A stretch of DNA of 64,000 nt, taken from the NCBI RefSeq assembly GCF_030063185.1, contig NZ_JASISP010000012.1, forward strand, positions 1-64,000, read 5' to 3'. Of the stretch, positions 1 through 8,127 are shown one piece after another. Under the pieces are notes generated by a model, which did not search any database, had not been told where the DNA came from, and saw only the letters and a program-made list of their open reading frames with translations. Position 1 is the stretch's first letter. The number at the start of each line of letters is the position of its first letter. Both the position numbers and the translations under genes were made by a program. The stretch comes from Arthrobacter sp. H35-D1. GTDB taxonomy: Bacteria > Actinomycetota > Actinomycetes > Actinomycetales > Micrococcaceae.

Positions 1-296
1 TCACCGTCTGCCACCTCCCGCCCGGAACCAGCAAGTGGAACAAGATCGAGCACAGGCTCTTCAGCCATATCTCCATGAATTGGCGCGGGCGCCCCCTGAA
101 CAGCCACCAGGTCATCATCGACCTCATCGGTGCCACAACCACCAAAACCGGGCTGAAAGTCCATGCCGAACTCGACGACAACAGCTACCCGACCGGGATT
201 AGAATCGCCGACACCGCCATGGCAGCCCTGCCCATCACCCGACACGAATTCCACGGCGAATGGAACTACACCCTCAACCCCAACAAAGCACCATAA
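1..296 (+). pseudogene. 3' end of an ISAzo13-type transposase (cut by window edge)
   Basis: The frame starting at base 3 is open from the window edge to a TAA at 294-296. It reads as the C-terminal ~97 residues of the DDE transposase family typified by ISAzo13: HLPPGTSKWNKIEHRLFS, then SMNWRGRPL, then a tail ending in HEFHGEWNYTL. The N-K-I-E-H segment carries the last catalytic Glu of the DDE triad in that family. The upstream part lies outside the window, so I cannot say whether the copy is complete. I see no terminal inverted repeat downstream that I can pair without the other end. Confidence 0.8.
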
Positions 297-391
297 CCCC
301 GTGTTAAAAACTGGCAGTCCCTTACCGTGTAGGCGAGCTCCGGTCTAACGCTTGACTGATGACGGGCAACCTTGGGGCGCCTTAACGTCAG

Positions 392-412
392 TGGTACCAT
401 ATAGTTGTACCA
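392..412. promoter_or_regulatory. Candidate operator/promoter of the yefM-yoeB pair
   Basis: Two similar half-sites, TGGTACC and TTGTACCA, lie about 10 bp apart in partly inverted arrangement, 26 bp before the antitoxin start. A TATAGT hexamer at 400-405 that could serve as a -10 element sits between them. E. coli YefM represses its own operon at TGTACA-cored sites, and these half-sites resemble that core. The binding role is inferred. Confidence 0.4.
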
Positions 413-437
413 TTTGGCTGCGAAAGGGGTTATTGCC

Positions 438-689
438 ATGTCCATTAGTGCAAGCGAGGCGCGCAAGACGCTGTTCCCGCTCATCGAACGCATCAACGGG
501 GACCATCAGGCTGTTGAAATCGTTTCCCGCAAAGGAAACGCTGTTCTCATGCCGGCTGACGAGTACGCGGCGTGGAAGGAGACGGAATACTTGTTCCGCT
601 CGCCCGCCAATGCCCGAAGGCTGCTCGACGCCTACGAACGCGCCCGTGCGGGGGAGACTGAAGCGCACGAGCTCGATAGGGGCGAGTGA
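438..689 (+). CDS. yefM: YefM/Phd-family antitoxin
   Basis: This 83-residue protein should neutralise the adjacent YoeB-type RNase toxin and repress the operon. The N-terminus MSISASEARKTLFPLIERI fits the PhdYefM DNA-binding fold, followed by the typical VSRKGNAVLMPADEYAAWKET stretch. The C-terminal ~30 residues (AHELDRGE at the end) are charged, as in toxin-binding tails. ATG 438 was chosen over the in-frame ATG at 405 because AAAGGGG lies about 9 bases upstream of it and the family N-terminus begins there. The toxin gene starts one base after the stop codon, so the two are translated together. The pair sits between an IS remnant and a broken gene, typical of a mobile-DNA scar. Confidence 0.9.
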   Translation: MSISASEARKTLFPLIERINGDHQAVEIVSRKGNAVLMPADEYAAWKETEYLFRSPANARRLLDAYERARAGETEAHELDRGE

Positions 690-944
690 GTGCGTCTGGT
701 CTGGGATAGGTCTGCCTGGGAAGACTACCGGCACTGGCAGGCGGCGGATCGCAAGGTCGTCAAGCGGATCAACACGCTCATTGATGCGTGCCTTCGGGAG
801 CCGTTCGCCGGCATTGGGAAGCCTGAGCAGCTCAAGTACGGTGCGCAGGGCGGGTGGTCACGGCGCATCACCGACGAGCACCGGCTCGTGTACCTCGTCG
901 AGGGCGACGATCTGGTAATTCTGCAGGCTCGGTACCACTACTGA
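690..944 (+). CDS. yoeB: YoeB/Txe-family mRNA interferase toxin
   Basis: The 84-residue product matches YoeB in length and pattern. It begins MRLVWDRSAWEDYRHWQAADRK, has KRINTLIDACLREPFAGIGKPEQLKY in the middle, and ends WSRRITDEHRLVYLV...ILQARYHY. Known YoeB enzymes cut mRNA at the ribosomal A site; the Glu in the helical region, the Arg in RRITDEHR and the terminal His-Tyr correspond to catalytic residues in that family. The start is a GTG directly after the antitoxin stop. All key segments are present, so it is probably functional. Confidence 0.9.
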   Translation: MRLVWDRSAWEDYRHWQAADRKVVKRINTLIDACLREPFAGIGKPEQLKYGAQGGWSRRITDEHRLVYLVEGDDLVILQARYHY

Positions 945-1442
945 CGTCAGGCTACAGGCCACCGGCATATCAAAGGTTCGGCAACCGCGGAGATGTGGAG
1001 GAGTTTGGGTTCAACGGCCAAGTTTCACTGCGCTTGAGGCATCGCAGCGCCACGTGGTGATGTCGGACCGCGCAGACCGGTCAGCGCCCCAGCCAGGACC
1101 TCGACAACCAAGAACTTGAGGATGTGCCGTGGTCGATCTCGTGGACACGGATCGCGCCGTGGCTGCCCGACGACGTGCGCACACGTGCCTGAGCCGAGCA
1201 CCTCCAGTACCAAAGAGCACCTGAAAATTTCAGCCAGCCGAACGAAACGAACTGGATACATTTCAAGAAGTTCGCGGACCCGGGCATTCGTGGCTCACAG
1301 GGGTCGAAAAAGTCGACGCGGGCTTCTGCACGTTCGTCGTTTCGTGCACTGTCGGATTGCACCAAGAGGAGACGTCCGGCCCCCGGCGAACGTAGACTGA
1401 CCGGTGGAACCTGGATCAGCGAAGCGAGCAAAAGGGGCAGTC
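945..1442. other. Gap of about 500 bp with no supported gene
   Basis: No reading frame here has both a plausible start and family resemblance. A short open stretch ending at the TGA near 1192-1194 reads ...DNQELEDVPWSISWTRIAPWLPDDVRTRA, which looks protein-like and may be the 3' end of a lost gene, but I do not recognise it. The rest appears to be non-coding or decayed DNA between the toxin-antitoxin pair and the broken oxidoreductase. Confidence 0.4.
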
Positions 1443-2052
1443 ATGAAGATCGGGATTTTGGGCACAGGCAGCGTCGCGCAGGCCCTCGCCAGAGGCTGCG
1501 TCGGAGCCGGGCACTCGGTAGCTTTCGGCTCTCGGCATCCTGATTCCCGGACCGACCTCCCGTACCCGGTCGCCGGTCTCGACGAGACGGCGCGAGATGC
1601 CGACGTGATCGTGAATGCGACCCCCCGGTGCCTGCTCGGAGAAACTCCTGGCCCAGCTTGATGCCGAAGCGTTTAGCGGAAAGCTGCTCATCGACGTGGC
1701 CAACGCCGCCTCGTCCTCCAACAACTTGCTTTACCCGGACTCCAGCCTGGGTGAAAAATTGCAAGAGTTGCTCCCGGACGCGAAAGTCGTCAAAACGATG
1801 AACACCTGCGCCGGCAAGGTCTTCGTCAACCCATCCTCGCTGGAGCTCAGCAGCATCTTCGTATCAGGCGACGACGCGGCCGCGAAAAGCCAGGCAACGA
1901 CCCTCCTGCGGGATCTGGGCTGGAACGGCGATTCCATTGTCGACCTGGGCGGAATCTCGACGGCCAAGGGACCGGAACATTACTTCATCATGTGGGTGTA
2001 TCTCACCGAGGCACTGGACACCACCGGGCTCAATATCCGCGTGGTTCGCTAA
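1443..2052 (+). pseudogene. Frameshifted NADPH-dependent F420 reductase-like oxidoreductase
   Basis: The N-terminal half (from ATG 1443) has the Rossmann motif GILGTGSVAQALARG, then FGSRHP and DADVIVNATP. The frame then fails at a run of six C (1621-1626). Removing one C would restore GACSEKLLAQL and join it to the second half, which ends IRVVR at 2052 and contains LLIDVANAA and VVKTMNTCAGKVF. The rejoined ~200 residues match the F420-dependent NADP oxidoreductase/NAD-binding family in length. As read, translation stops about 73 residues in. This is either a recent single-base insertion in a homopolymer or a sequencing error; the rest of both halves shows no further damage. Confidence 0.8.
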
Positions 2053-2103
2053 GGCAGACGGAACCCGCTTTTCCGGGCCAACGGGCCCCTGCCCCGTTGG
2101 TGG

Positions 2104-2487
2104 TCAAGCCGGCATTGGATCCGGTGTCTGCAGCACGCAGAACTCGTTGCCTTCCGGGTCCGCCATCGCCACCCACGTGACGTCGTCGCCTTGGCCAATG
2201 TCAACGCGGGTGGCCCCCAATGCCTCCAAGCGGGCAAGCTCGGCTGCTTGGTCGTCCGGGCGCAAATCCAAGTGCAGCCGGTTCTTCACCGTCTTGGTCT
2301 CGGGCACGCGCAGGAATACAAGTTCCGGCTGGACCCCGGCTTCCGGGGCGCGTTCCGGGCGCCGCACGCCCGCTTCGTCGGGATCGTCGTCGTCGACAAC
2401 CTCCCAACCCAGTGCCGCAGCCCAGAACCGTGCGGTTTCAGCCGGCGCTGCAGAGTCAAAGGAGCAGGTCTCAATTCGTGAGCTCAT
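2104..2487 (-). CDS. VOC-family (glyoxalase/bleomycin-resistance fold) protein
   Basis: The 127-residue product begins MSSRIETCSFDSAAPAETARFWAAALGW and ends DPEGNEFCVLQTPDPMPA. That is the standard actinobacterial VOC layout of two beta-alpha-beta-beta-beta units, with a His in LHLDLRPDD and a Glu in GNEFCVL as likely metal ligands. The substrate cannot be told from sequence. The start at 2487 was chosen because the longer upstream open frame covers the divergent neighbour's promoter and signal-peptide region and does not resemble the family. It is convergent with the broken oxidoreductase, with about 50 bp between the stops. Confidence 0.85.
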   Translation of the reverse strand: MSSRIETCSFDSAAPAETARFWAAALGWEVVDDDDPDEAGVRRPERAPEAGVQPELVFLRVPETKTVKNRLHLDLRPDDQAAELARLEALGATRVDIGQGDDVTWVAMADPEGNEFCVLQTPDPMPA

Positions 2488-2620
2488 GCAGCCATTGTTC
2501 ACTCGGTGCGCCCGCCAGTCCAGAGTGCTGCGGTACTCTTGCAAACAGGATTGATCCCAGGGACGGGCCGACGCCACTTGCATCCCGAAGCCCACATTGA
2601 CGCGAAAACCTGGAGGTGGA

Positions 2621-4426
2621 ATGCGGCCCGGACGCATATCCAAAGTACTGGCGACAGCCGCAGCCCTGGCACTGGGCTTGGCGGCGTGCACGGGAAATAC
2701 TCCCGGCCCCACCGAAACGAGCGCATCCCCGACCGTGTCCGACGGCGGCAACGTCACCGTCCTGGAAAGCGCTCCGTTCAGCTCATTCAATGCCACCAGC
2801 GTCACGGGCAGCACGCTGACCAACACGAGGATAGGGTCGGCCACCCACTCCGGGTTTTACTCCGTGGATGACAAGCTGGAAATCGTCAAGAATGAGAAGT
2901 TCGGCAAGGTTGAGAAGGTCAAGGACGATCCGCTGACCATCAAATACACCATTGACAGTGCTGTCCAATGGTCCGACGGCGCCCCCGTGACTGCCGATGA
3001 CCTCTTCCTGGCGTGGGCTGCAGCCTCGGGCTACTTTGACGATGCAACACTGGATGGGTCCTTTGCCGTTACCGGAGGGACGGCCTATTTTCATGCGGCG
3101 GGGGACAACAGTGGATTGGCGCAAACCGAACTTCCCGTGATCGGGGACAACAGGACCTCGTTGACCCTGACCTACACCACGCCGTTCTCCGATTGGGAGA
3201 CGGCGCTCGGCACCACTGTGGACGTGCCGGCGCACATCGTCGCTCTCCGTTCGGGGCTGAAGGACGCCTCCGCGTTGACGAAACTACTGCAAGGGGTTCC
3301 CCCAGGGGACCCGGCCAGCCCGGTTCCGGCAGACCCCGCGCTGCGCAAGGTGGCTGATTTCTGGAATACCGGCTTTGACACCCGGGGCATGCCCGATCCT
3401 TCACTGGCCCTGTCCAACGGCCCATTCCTTGTCAAGGCCATCACAGCGGGGAAGGAAGTTGTCCTGACCGAAAACCCGGACTACAACTGGGGCGAGAAGC
3501 CCGTGCTCGACACTCTCACAGTGCACTACGAAGCCGATCCAGACAAGCAAATAGCCGCCCTGAAAGCCGAAACGGCCGATGTCATCACACCGGCCGTCAC
3601 GGCGGAACGACTCAAGACCCTGACAGAGCTGGGGTCCCAAGGCGTGGACGTCCAACAAGGCCAGGCCCTGGGCTTTGACCAGTTGGTGCTGAACTTTAAG
3701 GGTGTCCTTTCGCCACCCGACCTCCGCACGGCCTTCATGCACACCATTCCGCGCCAGGCAATCATTGACAAGGTGGCCAAGCCTCTGGATCCGAAGGCCG
3801 AGATGTTGAACTCCTTCTTGTTCCGCCCGGCGCAGGTGCCCTACAAGGAGGCTGCGCAGAGCAACGGCACAGCAGCGTTCTCCGCGGCCACGCCGGAGAC
3901 GCCCGGTATAGATGAAGCCAAGGAACTGCTCGACGGCGCCAAGCCCACCGTGCGGATCTTGTACAACAAGGATGATCCGGACCGGGTCAAGGAGTATTCC
4001 CTGATCGCCGCCGCGGCCACGGAGGCAGGTTTCTCCGTCACCGATGCCGGCCGCAACGCCAAGCAATGGATCGGTGCGCTCAAGGACGGTGCCTTTGACG
4101 TGGCTCTCTACGGCTGGACCAGCAACCCGACGGGCTCGTTCCAGGTCCCGCAGATCTTCAGGACCGGTGCCGTCTCCAACTTCAACAACTTTTCCAACAC
4201 TGTGGTGGACCAGCTCACGGAACAACTTGCCGTGGAGCCTGACGAGGCCAAGCAGAACGCACTGAAGCTGCAGATCGACAAGCTGGCCGTTGAAGCTGGC
4301 TACGGGCTGCCACTGTTTCAGCGCACCACAGTGAGCGCCACTGGAGACCATGTGGCAGGAGTGGAACATTCACCGCTGGATCTGGGACCGTGGCAAAGCG
4401 TCGCGCAATGGTCGTACGTGAAGTAG
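2621..4426 (+). CDS. Peptide ABC transporter substrate-binding lipoprotein (orphan)
   Basis: This 601-residue protein of solute-binding family 5 captures oligopeptides for an ABC importer. The N-terminus has Arg residues, a hydrophobic segment and a lipobox ending LAAC at about residue 23, so it should be lipid-anchored outside the membrane. Typical family signals follow: VQWSDGAPVTADDLFLAW, LSNGPFLVK and ALYGWTSNPTGSFQVPQIFR. ATG 2621 is preferred because GGAGGT lies just upstream, the same GGAGG-N-GGAATG layout seen at the second binding protein at 8128. No permease adjoins it; it may feed the permease pair at 10-12 kb. Confidence 0.9.
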   Translation: MRPGRISKVLATAAALALGLAACTGNTPGPTETSASPTVSDGGNVTVLESAPFSSFNATSVTGSTLTNTRIGSATHSGFYSVDDKLEIVKNEKFGKVEKVKDDPLTIKYTIDSAVQWSDGAPVTADDLFLAWAAASGYFDDATLDGSFAVTGGTAYFHAAGDNSGLAQTELPVIGDNRTSLTLTYTTPFSDWETALGTTVDVPAHIVALRSGLKDASALTKLLQGVPPGDPASPVPADPALRKVADFWNTGFDTRGMPDPSLALSNGPFLVKAITAGKEVVLTENPDYNWGEKPVLDTLTVHYEADPDKQIAALKAETADVITPAVTAERLKTLTELGSQGVDVQQGQALGFDQLVLNFKGVLSPPDLRTAFMHTIPRQAIIDKVAKPLDPKAEMLNSFLFRPAQVPYKEAAQSNGTAAFSAATPETPGIDEAKELLDGAKPTVRILYNKDDPDRVKEYSLIAAAATEAGFSVTDAGRNAKQWIGALKDGAFDVALYGWTSNPTGSFQVPQIFRTGAVSNFNNFSNTVVDQLTEQLAVEPDEAKQNALKLQIDKLAVEAGYGLPLFQRTTVSATGDHVAGVEHSPLDLGPWQSVAQWSYVK

Positions 4427-4483
4427 CCCCATCCGCTTGGGGCGCCAAGAATAATTCCAACCGTTACGAGAGTTGAGGAACCC

Positions 4484-5134
4484 ATGAAGCCAGAAGTACT
4501 CCCCGACAGTGCCATCCGCATCACCAGCCACGAACTTTTGGCCTTGTTGTCCTTCAACCCAGGACCAGGGGCGGAGCTCAGCCGTGGCGTGTTGGTGCTG
4601 GCGGACCTTCCCGCAGACAACGATCTGGTGCGGGCCGGCCTGACCACCTTGAATGTCCGGGACATGGCGGAAATTGCGGGGGAGGAAGTGAACTTGCTCG
4701 GCGGGGCCCGGATCCTCTCCGTCATCCTTTCAACTGCCACCCAGTGGTATGAAGTGAGCCGGTTCGGGGCCAAGTCCTCGCTCCCTTCCTACCTGGTGAG
4801 CTCACCCCATGGCAGGGCTGCCCTGTTCCTGCGGCCTTTGAGCGAATACGTGTGCCTGCCGTTGTTGGAGGACGCTGATTTGTTGGATCTTGTGGCTCAG
4901 ACCGTCAACGGTGCAGTGGAAGAGGCGCAAGGCATGGATGGTGGCCTGGTTGTCACCCGTCAACACGCGAGCGGAAAGGACGTTGTCGTAGCCAACGTCA
5001 AGGTCAATGCCGACGGCACCCGCCAACTTGCTGCCTTGCCCATGACCGAGGACGGCCAACTGACGGTCACCGCGATACCCGCAGGACAGCTGCCCGGTGA
5101 CGTGGTGCGTGGAAAATTCCCGTCTGCCGCGTGA
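4484..5134 (+). CDS. Conserved-looking protein of unknown function
   Basis: I do not recognise this 216-residue protein. It begins MKPEVLPDSAIRITSHELLALLSFNPGPGAELS, has no signal peptide and no convincing membrane segment, and is mostly alternating hydrophobic beta-type sequence with a mid-protein VILSTATQWYEVSRFG stretch. GAGG lies a few bases upstream of the ATG. It starts 57 bp after the peptide-binding lipoprotein and may be co-transcribed with it; a GC-rich hairpin with a T-run follows the stop. Codon use looks like that of its neighbours. Confidence 0.7.
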   Translation: MKPEVLPDSAIRITSHELLALLSFNPGPGAELSRGVLVLADLPADNDLVRAGLTTLNVRDMAEIAGEEVNLLGGARILSVILSTATQWYEVSRFGAKSSLPSYLVSSPHGRAALFLRPLSEYVCLPLLEDADLLDLVAQTVNGAVEEAQGMDGGLVVTRQHASGKDVVVANVKVNADGTRQLAALPMTEDGQLTVTAIPAGQLPGDVVRGKFPSAA

Positions 5135-5218
5135 TCCCCGGCGTCCGGGCATCCGGCAAGAAGTCAAGGGAATGCCTACCGAAGGGCTGAGAAAACACCG
5201 CTGTCGGGCGCATGCCGC

Positions 5219-5272
5219 ACGACGGCGGAGGTGAGTTTCGTCACGTGAGGCGCCCGCCGCCGTCGTACTTTT
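5219..5272 (+). terminator. Probable Rho-independent terminator after the 4484-5134 gene
   Basis: ACGACGGCGG (5219-5228) pairs with CCGCCGTCGT (5257-5266), followed by ACTTTT. The 354-bp stretch from 5135 to 5488 otherwise holds only the upstream region of typA; I could not pick a confident typA promoter in it. Confidence 0.5.
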
Positions 5273-5488
5273 GGAGTGAAAATCTGCCGAGGTTGAGCAC
5301 TGGCGCGGGAGAGGTATGGCTGTCGAGTCGAAAAAAGTGCCCGTTATGGGATAAAGTGAGTAGGCCGTATTTGTCCGTTCGACTAGAATGGTGTTATCTG
5401 CCGATTCTTCACGGCCAACTATCAATGTGACTTTCTGCTTTGCCCTTCCGGGCCTGCAGCCGGGCCCAACTGAAACGAGTCTTCATCC

Positions 5489-7405
5489 ATGAGCGATCTT
5501 TCTCTCAACACCGCCTCGCGCAATGACCTGCGCAACGTAGCCATTGTGGCGCACGTTGACCATGGCAAGACCACCTTGGTCGATGCCATGCTCAAGCAGA
5601 CGCACTCATTTGCCGAACACGGCAATGTTGCTGAACGCGTCATGGACTCCGGGGACTTGGAGCGCGAAAAGGGCATCACCATCTTGGCCAAGAACACCAC
5701 AGTGGCCTACAACGGCCCGTCGGCCGACGGGCAGGTCATGACGATCAACGTCATCGACACCCCCGGCCACGCCGACTTCGGTGGCGAAGTTGAACGCGGC
5801 CTGTCCATGGTTGACGGCGTTGTGCTGCTGGTGGACGCTTCTGAGGGCCCCCTGCCGCAGACCCGCTTCGTGCTGCGCAAGGCGCTTGCCGCCAAGCTCC
5901 CCGTCATCCTGCTCGTGAACAAGACCGACCGCCCCGATGCCCGCATCGACGAGGTTGTTGCCGAGTCCATGGACCTGCTTCTGGGTCTGGCTTCCGACAT
6001 GGCTGACGAAGTTCCGGACCTGGACCTTGACGCTGTTTTGAACGTTCCGGTTGTTTACGCATCCGGCAAGCTGGGCCGCGCATCCTTGACGCAGCCCGAC
6101 AACGGCGCCGCCCCGGACAGCGAGGATCTTGAGCCGCTGTTCAAGACCATCATCGATCACATCCCGGCCCCGAAGTACAACCCCGAAGGTGTCCTGCAGG
6201 CGCACGTCACCAACCTTGACGCGTCCCCCTTCCTGGGCCGCTTGGCTTTGCTGCGTATCTTCAACGGCACCCTGCGCAAGGGCCAGACCGTTGCCTGGTG
6301 CCGCCAGGATGGCACCGTGAAGTCCGTCAAGATCACCGAGCTGCTGGCCACCCAGGCACTGACTCGCGTGCCTGCAGAGTCTGCCGGCCCCGGTGAAATT
6401 GTTGCTGTTGCCGGCATCGAGGACATCACCATTGGTGAAACCTTGACCGATGTGGACAACCCGCAGCCGTTGCCGCTGATCACCGTTGACCCGCCGGCCA
6501 TCTCCATGACCATCGGTATCAACACCTCACCGATCGCTGGCCGCGTCAAGGGCCACAAGGTGACAGCACGCCAGGTCAAGGACCGCCTAGACAAGGAACT
6601 CGTCGGCAACGTGTCCTTGAAGGTTCTCCCCACCGAGCGTCCCGATGCTTGGGAAGTTCAGGGGCGTGGCGAATTGGCTCTGTCCATCCTCGTGGAGCAG
6701 ATGCGCCGCGAAGGCTTCGAACTAACCGTTGGCAAGCCTCAGGTTGTGACCAAGCAGGTCGACGGCAAAACCCACGAGCCGATGGAACACATGACCATCG
6801 ACGTACCCGAGGAATACTTGGGCGGCGTCACCCAGCTCATGGCATCCCGCAAGGGTCGCATGACTAACATGGCCAACCATGGCACCGGCTGGTGCCGCAT
6901 GGAATTCATCGTGCCAGCCCGTGGCCTGATCGGTTTCCGCACCCGCTTCATGACCGACACCCGCGGTGCCGGCATCGCAGCTTCCATCGCCGAAGGGTAC
7001 GAGCCCTGGGCCGGCCCCATCGAATACCGCACCAACGGATCGATCGTGGCTGACCGCTCTGGCGTTGTCACCCCGTTCGCCATGATCAAACTTCAGGAAC
7101 GCATGAACTTCTTCGTGCAGCCCACTTCCGAGGTCTACGAAGGCATGATCGTCGGCGAGAACTCCCGCTCCGACGACATGGACGTGAACATCACGAGGGA
7201 AAAGCAGCTCACCAACATGCGTGCCGCTTCCTCTGACACTTTCGAGAACATGACCCCGCCGCGCAACCTGACCCTTGAAGAGTCCTTGGAATTCGCTAGA
7301 GAAGATGAGTGCGTTGAGGTTACCCCGGAGGCGGTCCGCATCCGCAAACTGATCCTGAACGCCGGCGACCGCGCCAAGGCATTCCGCGCCCGCGCCAAGG
7401 TCTAA
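5489..7405 (+). CDS. typA: Translational GTPase TypA/BipA
   Basis: The 638-residue product is a ribosome-associated GTPase involved in ribosome assembly and stress or cold adaptation. G-domain motifs are clear: G1 [10 protein letters not shown] (near residue 22), G2 with REKGITI, G3 [14 protein letters not shown] and G4 NKTDRPDAR. Domain II follows, and the BipA-specific C-terminal region contains [18 protein letters not shown] and [16 protein letters not shown]. Length matches actinobacterial TypA. It is intact and monocistronic, with a strong terminator 45 bp after the stop. Confidence 0.97.
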   Translation: MSDLSLNTASRNDLRNVAIVAHVDHGKTTLVDAMLKQTHSFAEHGNVAERVMDSGDLEREKGITILAKNTTVAYNGPSADGQVMTINVIDTPGHADFGGEVERGLSMVDGVVLLVDASEGPLPQTRFVLRKALAAKLPVILLVNKTDRPDARIDEVVAESMDLLLGLASDMADEVPDLDLDAVLNVPVVYASGKLGRASLTQPDNGAAPDSEDLEPLFKTIIDHIPAPKYNPEGVLQAHVTNLDASPFLGRLALLRIFNGTLRKGQTVAWCRQDGTVKSVKITELLATQALTRVPAESAGPGEIVAVAGIEDITIGETLTDVDNPQPLPLITVDPPAISMTIGINTSPIAGRVKGHKVTARQVKDRLDKELVGNVSLKVLPTERPDAWEVQGRGELALSILVEQMRREGFELTVGKPQVVTKQVDGKTHEPMEHMTIDVPEEYLGGVTQLMASRKGRMTNMANHGTGWCRMEFIVPARGLIGFRTRFMTDTRGAGIAASIAEGYEPWAGPIEYRTNGSIVADRSGVVTPFAMIKLQERMNFFVQPTSEVYEGMIVGENSRSDDMDVNITREKQLTNMRAASSDTFENMTPPRNLTLEESLEFAREDECVEVTPEAVRIRKLILNAGDRAKAFRARAKV

Positions 7406-7450
7406 TTAGCAACTGACCAGTAGCTGGAATGGCGCCTCGGCGCCGCGAAT

Positions 7451-7487
7451 AGCCCGTCCCTGCATCTGCAGGGGCGGGCTATTTTTG
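7451..7487 (+). terminator. typA terminator
   Basis: AGCCCGTCCCTGCA (7451-7464) pairs with TGCAGGGGCGGGCT (7467-7480) over a 2-base loop, followed by ATTTTT. This is a textbook intrinsic terminator. Confidence 0.9.
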
Positions 7488-7544
7488 CTTGGTGGCTGGA
7501 TTCGTCGGGATGTCTCACTTATGGAGCTTGCTACGTTCCATTCT

Positions 7545-7894
7545 GCAGCTGATGCGGGTGGGGCCCCGGCCCCCGTGTTCGTTCTGCAGCTGATGCGGGT
7601 GGCAGGCGAGAGGACCCACATGAGCTGCTGTTTGAGTGAGGAGTGGCTGGTGGTACCCGCATCAGCTGCCAAACCGATGGGGTAGGCGGTGTAATTGGCT
7701 CCGTTTTCGTCCCCGGCGCCCGTGCTGGCTGATTGCAAGGGGCTTGATGCTGCTACCTGTGTTCGTTCTGCAGCTGATGCGGGTGGGGCCCCGGCCCCCG
7801 AGTTCGTTCTGCAGCTGATGCGGGTGGCAGGCGCGAGGACCCGCAGGAGCTGCTGTTTGAGTGGGGAGTGGCTGGTGGTACCCGCAGGAGCTGG
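7545..7894. repeat. Cluster of eight REP-like 15-bp elements (GCAGCTNNTGYGGGT)
   Basis: Copies in forward orientation (GCAGCTGATGCGGGT) lie at 7545, 7586, 7770 and 7811. Inverted copies (ACCCNCA..AGCTG type) lie at 7614, 7655, 7839 and 7880. The block falls into two diverged tandem units of about 225 bp, each with two forward then two inverted copies. The 640-bp region from 7488 to 8127 has no supported gene; its 3' end is the upstream region of the peptide-binding protein at 8128. The same element recurs at 43249-43403. Confidence 0.8.
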
Positions 7895-8127
7895 CAAACC
7901 AACGGGGGATGGGCGGCGGATTGGCTCCGCAGTCGGGCTGTTGCGCTTATGAAGGTTTCAAATCTATAAAGAAAGCCTGCTAACCACGTTTGGAGTACTG
8001 GCTAGTAGCGTTTAGGGGCTAGCCTAGGTCTATATGAGGTGAATCACAGGTTGAGTTCAACGTTGAGCTTGGCTTCTCAGCATCGATGACGGTTCGGATC
8101 GAACCATTACAGAATCAAGGAGGCGGA

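Noticed and set aside
4427-4445. Hairpin GCCCCA/TGGGGC after the first peptide-binding protein
   Set aside because: The stem is only 6 bp with no T-run, too weak to call a terminator.
7545-7894. Possible CRISPR array
   Set aside because: Repeat spacing is irregular, orientation alternates, units are only 15 bp, and no cas genes are nearby.
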